From contig OW387146.1 of assembly GCA_936440205.1 (NCBI GenBank), positions 47,172,426-47,236,425 on the forward strand: DNA of 64,000 nucleotides, read 5' to 3'. The DNA comes from Lepidonotus clava. Lineage: Eukaryota; Annelida; Polychaeta; Phyllodocida; Polynoidae. A program made the position numbers and the translations under genes. Below, piece by piece: positions 10,261 through 18,563 of this stretch (position 1 is its first letter; each line of letters starts with the position of its first letter). Below the pieces are notes generated by a model. That model saw nothing but the letters and a program-made list of their open reading frames with translations, ran no database searches and was not told where the DNA came from.

Positions 10261-10813
10261 TGACTGGAGGGCAGGTAGCTGGGACAATAGCATTGTTTTT
10301 CCAGAGTCTGAATGCAAACATATCATACCGGCCCCTTCTGATATTGTATATAATAAGGAAAATATAAATGAGTTGGAATTATTTCCAATCATGCGTGGCC
10401 TACAGGAATGGCTGAGCCAACTTGTGGGTCATAGCATTAATATTTATACTGATAATACACAAGTTTTCCATATGATCAGAAAGGGCATTAGTTGTAACCC
10501 AACTTGTATGAGTTGGCTCAGGGAAATATTTTGGATCTGCAAAATCTATAGAATAAGACTGGTTCCTCATTACATTAACACAAAGAATAATTTAGTGGCG
10601 GACACTTTGTCGCGCATTTTATATTTTAAAAGTGAGGACGCAGTTAAAAGGTGCATTTTGGGTGCAAATTTGTGTTGCGCTAACGCCATTTTTGACTTTT
10701 GCAGAGGAAAGGTGCCTGAAGAGGCGAGTTATAGCGTTGAAAAAATCCGCCGTAGGGAAAACAACACAAAAGTTAAGGAGGATGCAGTGGAAATGTTATT
10801 TGAAGGTATGTAA
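10253..10813 (+). CDS. Ngaro-like RNase H region
   Basis: The frame carries RNase H features in order: INELELFPIMRGLQEW with its glutamate, INIYTDNTQVFHMIRKG with its aspartate, and the terminal NTKNNLVADTLSR with its aspartate. RNase H removes the RNA strand from RNA-DNA hybrids during reverse transcription. It directly follows the RT region, as expected for pol of this order. Confidence 0.85.
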   Translation: MGNDWRAGSWDNSIVFPESECKHIIPAPSDIVYNKENINELELFPIMRGLQEWLSQLVGHSINIYTDNTQVFHMIRKGISCNPTCMSWLREIFWICKIYRIRLVPHYINTKNNLVADTLSRILYFKSEDAVKRCILGANLCCANAIFDFCRGKVPEEASYSVEKIRRRENNTKVKEDAVEMLFEGM

Positions 10814-11627
10814 AAAATTTCAATGGCAGCCATTTAAATGTAACTCTAAACAAGGCTGTTTATATATTTCCTATCTGTCTAAAGTTATGAAGGCATCCTC
10901 CGTTATCAATTATTACCAGGCGGTAATTTACTATCACAATGTAAAGGCCAAGCCAGTCGCAGGCTGGTCAGATGTAAATATAAAAATGGTTGTGAAAGGA
11001 ATAAAAAAATCAAGTAATGTTACAGTGGATAGTAAAGAACCACTACAAGAGAAGCATCTAGAAATGTTGTATAGGAAGGTAGATTGGTCCGACCAGTTAG
11101 GGATTTTAATATATATTGTAACTGTATTTTTGTTCAGAACACTCCTTAGAATAGGACATGTTGTGAGGTCGGATCACATGCTTCTGAGAAAAAATGTTAT
11201 TTTTTATAAATGGGGTTGTATGGTAAATGTTACATCCTCAAAAACAAAAAAGCCAGGCCAGATACATGAGATCCCAGTAAATAGATTACAAAATAAAAGG
11301 GTCTGTGCTGTGTATTTACTAGAGAAATTGTGTAAAATTCATCCAAAGTCCAGGGATGAACCTCTTTTCTCAACAAGTAATGTGAGTTATTTATCTTATA
11401 CTGTGGTTAACAAGTTATTTAAACAAATGTTAACAAGTTCAAAAATTAAGGGTAATTTTTCTACCCATTCTCTCAGGAGGGGAGGCACTACAGATTTGTA
11501 TAACAAGGGTGCTTCTTTAACCTATATTAAGGAGAGGGGCCAATGGTCATCTGATTGTATTTACAAATATATCAGGCCTTCTATCTCCGATAAAATTAAT
11601 TATGATAAATTTTTATCACTACGTTAG
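10632..11627 (+). CDS. Ngaro-like tyrosine recombinase
   Basis: A 331-codon frame ending just before B1. The catalytic pattern of tyrosine recombinases is visible: an early arginine in FRTLLRIGHVVRSDH, the box THSLRRGGTTDLYNKG (H-x-x-R), GQWSSD and the tyrosine in CIYKYIRP. In Ngaro elements this enzyme replaces the integrase and joins a circular intermediate to a short matching core in the target. The N-terminal part resembles the SAM-like core-binding domain (YLSKVMKASSVINYYQAV). All the catalytic residues I can identify are present. Confidence 0.92.
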   Translation: MRTQLKGAFWVQICVALTPFLTFAEERCLKRRVIALKKSAVGKTTQKLRRMQWKCYLKVCKKFQWQPFKCNSKQGCLYISYLSKVMKASSVINYYQAVIYYHNVKAKPVAGWSDVNIKMVVKGIKKSSNVTVDSKEPLQEKHLEMLYRKVDWSDQLGILIYIVTVFLFRTLLRIGHVVRSDHMLLRKNVIFYKWGCMVNVTSSKTKKPGQIHEIPVNRLQNKRVCAVYLLEKLCKIHPKSRDEPLFSTSNVSYLSYTVVNKLFKQMLTSSKIKGNFSTHSLRRGGTTDLYNKGASLTYIKERGQWSSDCIYKYIRPSISDKINYDKFLSLR

Positions 11628-11647
11628 GTAATTGATTTGGAGTAATT

Positions 11648-11740
11648 GGATTAAAATAAATGTAATTTATTATATGTCCAAATCAATTTACCTTCTTGTT
11701 GTTCTGTATTTATTCTAAGTTGTTCTAGCCGCGACGTAAA
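11648..11740 (+). repeat. Ngaro-like split repeat B1
   Basis: 93 bp matching 11,948-12,040 with one visible difference (C versus G at 11,695/11,995). Its last bases, GTAAA, overlap the start of A2. Confidence 0.92.
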
Positions 11741-11924
11741 TGATATTAAATTGTGTAGCGATACCTAAGCAATTTATTTATTTCGGAGTAGGCGTGACGT
11801 CATCGCCCTCCGTCTCCATCGCTACGGAGATTGTTGTACCTCCACTATATAAATCGCCACACCTTGACCGTTGGTCATTCTCATTCCAACCACCAGAGAT
11901 TCAACATCGCAGCAGAATTTTAAA
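11736..11924 (+). repeat. Ngaro-like split repeat A2
   Basis: Second copy of A1, with no visible difference across 189 bp. Confidence 0.93.
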
Positions 11925-11947
11925 CTTTAGAATTATTGTTACAGGAA

Positions 11948-12041
11948 GGATTAAAATAAATGTAATTTATTATATGTCCAAATCAATTTACCTTGTTGTT
12001 GTTCTGTATTTATTCTAAGTTGTTCTAGCCGCGACGTAAAT
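11948..12041 (+). repeat. Ngaro-like split repeat B2
   Basis: Second copy of B1. The element ends GACGTAAAT, so the GTAAAT core is present at its left edge, its right edge and the B1/A2 junction, as expected for a recombinase crossover site. Confidence 0.92.
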
Positions 12042-12545
12042 ATACCTGATGACAATGCTCACCGGGGCACACCTCCCCGCAAGCACCGACGCCTTGGATA
12101 AAATCGATATCAGACTGCTTTATAAGCAAGAGCGCAGTGTAAGAGAGGGAGAGAGACCATTAGCGTTTGGATCATACGGATCGGGAGATTCGAAGGGGTT
12201 TTAGATAGCTATACAATCACAGGGACATCTGGTGATTACACGGTACTACCGCACGTCGGCTGGAGGTGAGACTAGGCGGACTCTAAGGAGGAAGCTTACT
12301 CTACCCTAAACTGGAACTGTTATACCTTGGAACTTATTACCACCACGAGCAACACCATATCCATCAATAAACTAACCGTACTGCCAAGCGTTGTTCATGT
12401 TATGGATTGTGCGCCCATCTCGTGGACTTACTCACCACTCGACTAGCACCCATCAGAGACAATATTAACAACAGTAATTATCTCGGACGATGCACTATAA
12501 TTATAGTTAACCCTAAACAACACAATAGCATTCAATCCTTCTGAA
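12042..12545 (+). repeat. Dispersed repeat R1, copy 2, right part
   Basis: Continues the R1 copy interrupted at 7,171. Landmarks shared with copy 1 are GAGAGGGAGAGA, ACATCTGGTGA, GGCGGACTCTA, GAAGCTT, GCCAAGCGTTGT and GCGCCCAT. Confidence 0.75.
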
Positions 12546-13275
12546 TAAGATAACTACCAAAACTAGAATACAATGCAAAAACTACAGAATAGGAACCTGA
12601 GGATTTGTACTGGCAGAAATCAGCGAGCTAATGTTACAGCTTTACACAAAGATGTTAATAATGCCTATATAGAGGACAGACGCTTGGCTCGTACTCTGAA
12701 TTATATGCACCATAGGAGAGAAAATGCTACATATGTTCAATAAGAAAATAGACCTCTAAGGAGGTATGAAGGTATAATTTTCAAGGAACATAGAATAAAT
12801 AATGCAATTTACGAAAGGAGTGTATTGTGTCAGGGATCAAAACTACCAATTACCTGTAATTACCTGTACTAATTGTGTCAGGGACGCACTACCAATTAGT
12901 GAATGTAACATTGTAAGTCATTTAGATTTTAAGAGGATACAAAAACGGAATATGGCTGCTAAGGTAAATAACTATTGAGTTATTGTCTACTATATGATTG
13001 TGTATATATGTTGTGCTAGGAAGTATATAGGGATTGTTATTTTTGTGTAAAGATGGGTGGGATTTGTATTTCTATTGTCTTTCTATGTTATATATTCATT
13101 AGTATATGGTATAGTATACAAACAACAAGTCGTGGAGACTACCTGACATCCACTGCCATGTCAAATAATCTATATCAACGATTCTGTGTCTGGTATACAG
13201 TGAAAACTAGCATATTGTGCTAAATTGTATCCGGATTTGAAATAAAAGTATCAAAAAAAAAGAAAAAAAAAGATT
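12546..13275 (+). mobile_element. A-tailed retrocopy or retroelement 3' end, unclassified
   Basis: The segment ends in AATAAAAGTATC followed by a long A-rich tail (13,249-13,272), the mark of an RNA-mediated insertion. It contains a 45-codon plus-strand frame ending about 12,742 (…YIEDRRLARTLNYMHHRREN) and no recognisable domain. It may belong with R1 as one longer element; I cannot tell. Confidence 0.5.
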
Positions 13276-14130
13276 GTCTTCAACTGTTCTCTATTTTATC
13301 ATTATAATCAAGGTTTAGCTAGTTGCTTATCAACCTTATAGATTATAGAACGCTGTGATAGTATTAAATGAGGAACAATCAACTGTATATTTATGTATAT
13401 ATATAATTTTCTTTGTCCTATAAATACAATATTGAACAGGTTCGGGCTAATGTGGGAAAATGGGAACGACCTGATTGGGCACGACGTCCTATTAAACAAG
13501 CTGTCCTGATAACACAAGCGAATTGATATTCCCCGCCTTTTTAGTGTTGTCACTAACCACTCCAGGCCTGCCTGAACGCCTGTCTGGGAGGACTATCTAT
13601 AATTATCCCTACTAAAGGACCATCACACACCCCAAGACTGGTAACTGGGCCCCGTCCTCCTCCTCCTCAGCCTTATCCCACAATATTAAGGGACCATAGG
13701 GGGACTTCTTTTGTGGTTTGCAAAAATAATGTACATATTTAATTTTAGATCGTAAGAGCTTAGTAACTAGAAATACTTATTTATGACAAATTTACCGTGT
13801 TAGAATATTCAGCAAATCTCTATATTAATTAATATTGTTAGTTTTATTCAAAAGTCCCTAAATCACAGGACGACCTGTGACCAAGCATTATGGGACATCC
13901 TGATATAACAGGTCGTTCCGAATATCTGTGTTAGCATGGACCTGTTAAATGTCGGGAGCTTATTTGATCCACTGTCTACCAAAAATTATATGTAGGCATC
14001 TCATAGTAGTCATACATACCACTAGATGTATTGGCCACTCACTCTGATCATTGTTCATATATAATCATATGGTATTGCATTTTTCATGTGTGAGGGAGTC
14101 ATGACTAGTATTCATTTCTTACATAGTGGT
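13276..14130. other. AT-rich sequence, no feature seen
   Basis: A minus-strand 81-codon frame at 13,308-13,553 has no recognisable domain. No repeat copy is evident. Confidence 0.5.
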
Positions 14131-14385
14131 TCATCAAATGATGGATAAAAATTTTAAATTAGTACATATCAATATTAGAAGAATTATGAAACACTTGGAT
14201 GAAATAAAACATTAGTTCGCCAAATATAATGTCATTGGCCTATCTGAGACTTGGCTTAAGCTTAAAGTAGATGTGAAAATGTTAAAGGAATTTTGAAAAT
14301 TTAACTTGAAACTACTCATTAGGGTACCGACTTGTATTACGCATTCTTGTAAAAGCTGGATTGACATGATATTTACTGATATATA
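14131..14385 (+). pseudogene. LINE endonuclease fragment, left of insertion
   Basis: Translation gives LVHINIRRIMKHLDEI, a stop, then YNVIGLSETWLKLKVD, the start of an apurinic-like (APE) endonuclease of a CR1/Jockey-type LINE, where SETWL carries the catalytic glutamate. After a deletion, a later endonuclease piece follows (PTCITHSCKSWIDMIFTDI). The remnant resumes at 14,912, beyond a 420-bp insertion. Confidence 0.8.
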
Positions 14386-14388
14386 CAT

Positions 14389-14840
14389 ATAACCAACCGA
14401 GAAGGGAGTACGAGGGTGGTTATCCCCTCGAGCCGGGACCCCGATATCAGCCCGAGGCCAGGGCCCGTAGGGCCCGCCGAGGGCTGATAACTGCCCGAGG
14501 GGTGATAACTGCCCGAGTACTCCCTTTGAGGTTGGTTATGAATTTATTATACATTTTCTGTTAGATCTGAGCTCCCAAGGAAGGATGCACAGCAATCAGT
14601 GATGGTGTGACTGTGATGCTGCACATTTTTTTAATGTTTTTTCATACAACTCTTTTGATGCCCATCAAATCCACAAATAGTAGCAGTAAAATGTAGCTAT
14701 GAACGTTGTACAGATAATGCATATGTTAGATTTTTTATTTCTTAATGATTTCATTTTTTCATTAATTTTAGAAAAATAAAAAGTTTCTGTATCACACTGC
14801 AGTGTGATACAAGGCTGGTTATCACCCAGGTTTGTATCAC
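14389..14840. mobile_element. Two-hairpin repeat element H1, copy 1
   Basis: The left part (14,389-14,539) is a 151-bp imperfect palindrome: it starts ATAACCAACC and ends GGTTGGTTAT, with nested complementary GGGAGTAC/GTACTCCC and CCCCTCG/CGAGGGG arms. The other end is a perfect 22-bp palindrome at 14,789-14,810 (GTATCACACTG and its complement), followed by two weaker TGTATCACCCT hairpins to about 14,900. Between them lies GATCTGAGCTCCCAAGGA. The whole layout recurs inverted at 41,811-42,229 with the same length. It is non-coding. It interrupts a LINE remnant. Confidence 0.75.
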
Positions 14841-14911
14841 CCTGTGTTAAACTCTTAACTACTAAACTTGTATCACCCTAAGGTGTAATAAGATGCATTT
14901 AGCAGATTCTG

Positions 14912-15203
14912 GTACTATCAATGTAGTTTGTCAATAGAGAATAATAGAAGGTGGCTCTCTTACTGGACTTCTGATCCATATCAGGAAATACTTTGGTCAA
15001 TTATGCTTGAGATTTTTATCACAGTGCTTGATTGTATGTGTCCTGTCAAAGAAATGAAGGTCCAAGTAAATATACCACCATGGTTTACTGTTGAAGTATT
15101 AGAATTACTAAATGATAAACAATGGCTTATGAATATTGCTCATGGAAGTGGAATGATTGCTGACTGGGAAAAATACTTATTATATTATATTGATGCTCAC
15201 TAG
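14912..15203 (+). pseudogene. LINE fragment, right of insertion
   Basis: The frame reads DCMCPVKEMKVQVNIPPWFT then VEVLELLNDKQWLMNIA. This aligns with MCPIKTFKVEAKREPWVTNELLELIHDKDLAWKAA in the LINE at 39,460, the linker between endonuclease and RT. It is a decayed piece of a related element. Confidence 0.8.
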
Positions 15204-16205
15204 AAATCAAGATAATTTTTAACTGGTACAAAACATAATTATGCTAGTTATTGAAACTTTAGAATCACACAAAAAAGATCCAAAAACACAGGGCAAAATC
15301 GAGGCTTTACTCTTCCCGAACTTGGCCGTGTTTGAACGGCTTTACTCCAAGCAGCGTTAATCAGTGTATAATCTACCTTACTATTAACACTGAAATAACA
15401 CAGTATCATTTTGTCATTCATAGCATAGTACGTAGTAGGTATATATATGCATATATCTCCCCAGCAACTTTGTTAGGTTCATTGTGCACTCTTTTGTGTA
15501 GATCCTGGTCACACAAGTTCATCAAGCTAATAACACCCTTCACACGCTCAATCATAGCAGCATGTCAAGGCAGCTATGCTCCAAGTGGTCAATAACCTAA
15601 CTTGCGAGCTTTTTCAAACATTCTATTCACACTGCCTATGTGCGTAAAGATGAAAGACTTGTTCCCATCCCCATCAAGCAGTGCAACTATACAACCAAAT
15701 TTCACCAACCTAATAATTATCTGTAATACCCTGCAATTGTGCGTAAAGAGTGAATGCTCTCCTTGTGTGTGAGCACATAATAAATAAACAGTTCAACTTT
15801 GCCCTGCATTTTCTTTAATTCATCTCGTGCAATTTCCCCCCCCCCGCCCCCCAGTCCTTTCGAATGGATACAAAGGAGTTATTTACAGCCTGTTTCTATT
15901 TTTGGCACTTCTTTTAAACGACCCTCATCCAGTAGGACCGTTTCAAGTAGCTCATTCATCATTCACCACGAGAGCAAGCATGAACCCATCCCAACCAACC
16001 AAGACTGGAAAGCGCTACCTAAGGATTAAGCCGCGTTGTGTAAGTATCTTCTAAATCAATCAACCTGTTTCTCTTAGCTTTCTTTAACAGATCAATTTAT
16101 TTGGCTGTTATCGTTACTGATCTAACCACAGCACCCCGTATGGAGTGGGTAGGGTTTGAGATAGGGTTAATACATTTACCAGCTCTGATGCAGTTTCCAC
16201 GCAGC
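15204..16205. other. Unassigned spacer
   Basis: Open frames at 15,332-15,595 and 15,799-16,054 show no recognisable domain. A C-rich run is at 15,835-15,853. Nothing else is supported. Confidence 0.5.
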
Positions 16206-16215
16206 TCTAAATAAG

Positions 16216-16258
<43 letters not shown>
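16206..16258. repeat. (TA)n microsatellite
   Basis: An almost uninterrupted run of alternating T and A. It generates spurious isoleucine/tyrosine-repeat frames on the minus strand. Confidence 0.95.
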
Positions 16259-16261
<3 letters not shown>

Positions 16262-16740
16262 GGCAACCACCTGTCCCAAAGTTGTTGACTTCTCCGCAGA
16301 ACCGGTGGTGATCGAACCGGTGGTGATCTTGGACGATGAAGGTCCAACACATGTACAGCCCCCTTTGGACGATGTCGATCAAGTTCCAACCCAGGGACAT
16401 GTACAGAAAGCCCTTCAAGGAGCTGACTGCAACCATCACAATGCTGACGGGAAAAAAAGAAGTCCAAGGTGGGCCTACCTTCACCCCAAATCATTTACAC
16501 TTTGACCATAATTTCAGATGTGCATATATATACTTGCTTAGAAAGTCCCTTCTTGTCTCCTCAATTAAACAAGATTCCAACCATCATTCTTCCTTTTCCC
16601 TTCGTTTTTACATTCAGTTGCAATCCTCCGAATCAGGCCCCACCCCCGAAGCGGCTGTATCGGACGTGCAATTTCATGGAAGAGGAGGCAGGGAGGACCA
16701 TCCTTGAGATAGGAGCTCTCCCTGAAAGACTCGTCCCTGG
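16257..16740 (+). CDS. Possible two-exon gene fragment, unknown
   Basis: A first possible exon, about 16,257-16,469, encodes an acidic, histidine-containing peptide (VVIEPVVILDDEGPTHVQPP) and ends at a donor-like AAGGTGGG. A second, about 16,618-16,740, follows a TTCAG and in one frame reads RTCNFMEEEAGRTILEIGAL before a CCTGGTGAG donor-like site. I do not recognise the protein, and exon phase compatibility is uncertain. It could equally be chance open sequence. Confidence 0.25.
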
Positions 16741-17539
16741 TGAGGGCAACTTTTTTGCCACTAATTTTAGGTGCTATTTTCTATTAAAAAAAATTGTTTT
16801 ATTTTTTTAATAATTCTTAAATTGTTAATGGTTCCGTTTTTTTCTTGCAAATAACAATAACTATTTTTTTTTATATACTATTCTTTTTTAATTATCTAAG
16901 TCCATCTTAGTCCACGGTGATATTCGGAAATAAAGATTTTATTTAAAACAACTCGCCATTTTGTTTCATTTCTGAATGGCTGCTGACATGCGTTTCAAAG
17001 TTTAACTTGTTTAAGATTAGACTCGTTGAATTCATCGCACCCCAGAGTGAAAACTAGAAATCAACATACCCGTTTATGTATACCCCATACACAAGTCAGA
17101 AACCACATATTGCGTTATATAATGGTATCGGTTTATTTACACAAATTCAAGAAATCTCTCTCTCAATTGTAAGTCTACTGATTGGCACACCACTCGCAAA
17201 TCACCTCAAACTTCAGTATACCGCCTGGCTCATCGCCTGTGCAGTCTGTGTGGTAGCACCGGCCACAGTACTGGCATACCATGTAGATTCTAAAATGTCA
17301 AGTCGGCATGTCAAGTAGGTATGTCTTAAAATTACATGATTTGCCAACATTTTCTGGAATTTTTTTTCACATTTTGACCTACCAGAAACGAAGTAATTTA
17401 AATTTTTATTAATTCACCATCATTGCTTTAATAATATTATAATTCTATGCCCCAGTTAGATTGCCTCCATAGTATGTCTCTCCTCTTTTTATCAATGGAT
17501 TTAGTTCTACCTTCCACCTCTAATGAAGAATTAACAAAT
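16741..17539. other. AT-rich sequence, no feature seen
   Basis: An 80-codon frame at 17,076-17,318 has a hydrophobic stretch (AWLIACAVCVVAPATVLAY) that could span a membrane, but matches nothing I know. Confidence 0.45.
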
Positions 17540-17544
17540 AATTC

Positions 17545-17912
17545 ATAAGGATCGTTTGCTGGCAAAGGCCAAAAGATCAAACACAGTGGAGGATTGGAAG
17601 ATGGCTAGACAAACAAGAAATCTAGTAATTTCTTCAGTCACCAAGGCTAAAGCGGATTTCATAAAAAAACAAATTACATGATAATGCTAAGGATCATAAG
17701 AAATTCTGGCAAAATATCAAATCCATTCTTCCTAATAAAACAGATTCTAAAAATACTAGTATCAACCTAATTGATAATGGTCACAAAATTGATAAGGATC
17801 TAACTGCTGACTTCATAAATGATTACTTTTTGAATAGTGGAACTAGGCTTGCCAGCAATCTGACCGGTGAATGGATGCCCACAATCCCCCTATGCAACAA
17901 ATATTTAACTTA
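17545..17912 (+). pseudogene. LINE fragment split by the Penelope-like element, left part
   Basis: Translation gives FWQNIKSILPNKTDSKN, INLIDNGHKIDKDLTADFIN and DYFLNSGTRLASNLTGEW, the segment between endonuclease and RT of a CR1/Jockey-type LINE (compare KKFWKYIQAVLPSNKIH in the LINE at 53-55 kb). The match continues at 22,926-23,040 after the insertion (MEDLVKEIDKIDVSKSSAI). Confidence 0.85.
17897..17912 (+). repeat. Target-site duplication, left copy
   Basis: ACAAATATTTAACTTA recurs at 22,926-22,941, on the other side of the Penelope-like element. Confidence 0.9.
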
Positions 17913-18540
17913 AATCGCGGGGGGACGTGGCGTGTTCTTCCCTTGTCAGGACCACAATGAACAAAGGCTAATCAAATTGGGCGCCAAGTGGGAGATTCCA
18001 TCCCATAATTTTGGCATTCCAGAACTAAACTGTCATTTCATTGGTCAGTGGCCATACACTGAATGAGAGCTCTTCTCTCATTGGCTACTGTGGTTAGGGG
18101 TTACACCACAGAGTTTTTATCCACTCTGTTGTTTGTGATATATCTAGTGTTAAAGTAGTCAGAGGGAGTAGAAGAATATTTAGAAAAATAATAAAAGTAT
18201 AATTCCCCTTATGTGACAGTGATTGACATTGTGGTTTCGCCGGTTAGGGCTCATCAGCTGAACTTGGAAAGTCATTTTGATATGATTTACTGTACTCAGC
18301 CCTATGGGCTTTCAGAGAGTCTTTCTCTGTGAGTGCTGCCACCTGGTGTTGATCCTGAGAACCAACTGGTGGTTGTTCTGCTTATTTTTTGATTTTATCC
18401 TTTTATTTTGTAAGAGGATGGCCTTGTGTTCATTGTTGTCATATGTAGTGAGACTCCAATGTAGGTTATTAGTGGGATAATTTTTTCTACACAGTAGAAT
18501 GACTATAAAAAATCATTTTATAATGTGATATGAAAAAATT
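17913..18540 (-). repeat. Penelope-like direct repeat, downstream copy
   Basis: 628 bp, matching 22,279-22,906 at a constant offset of 4,366 bases with essentially no difference. It begins on the plus strand AATCGCGGGGGGACGTGG and holds a hammerhead-like core. Confidence 0.95.
18235..18257 (-). ncRNA. Hammerhead-ribozyme-like core, downstream repeat
   Basis: The minus strand reads CUGAUGA, then GCC-CUAACC-GGC, which folds as a 3-bp stem II, then GAAA. This is the full conserved catalytic core. Directly after GAAA comes C, a 6-base loop and GUC, which can form the minimal 2-bp stem III with the usual GUC cleavage triplet. I could not find a convincing stem I. Hammerhead motifs are established in Penelope-like elements. 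Confidence 0.6.
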
Positions 18541-18563
18541 TTTTGACGTGGCGTTTTTGAGTC

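Larger units (their letters stand above)
7172..12041 (+). mobile_element. Ngaro-like tyrosine-recombinase retrotransposon, young
   Basis: About 4.87 kb with the order A1 (7,172-7,360), coding region, B1 (11,648-11,740), A2 (11,736-11,924), B2 (11,948-12,041). These split direct repeats are the hallmark of PAT and Ngaro elements of the DIRS order, which integrate as circles through a tyrosine recombinase and make no target duplication. A1 and A2 appear identical and B1/B2 differ at one base, so the insertion is recent. The coding parts are gag-like, reverse transcriptase, RNase H and tyrosine recombinase. I see no adenine methyltransferase region between RNase H and the recombinase, which favours Ngaro over PAT/DIRS. 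The copy looks whole or nearly so, with at most one or two breaks. Confidence 0.92.

Noticed and set aside
16097-16494. Minus-strand frames with Ile-Tyr repeats
   Set aside because: They read through the (TA)n microsatellite and carry no domain.
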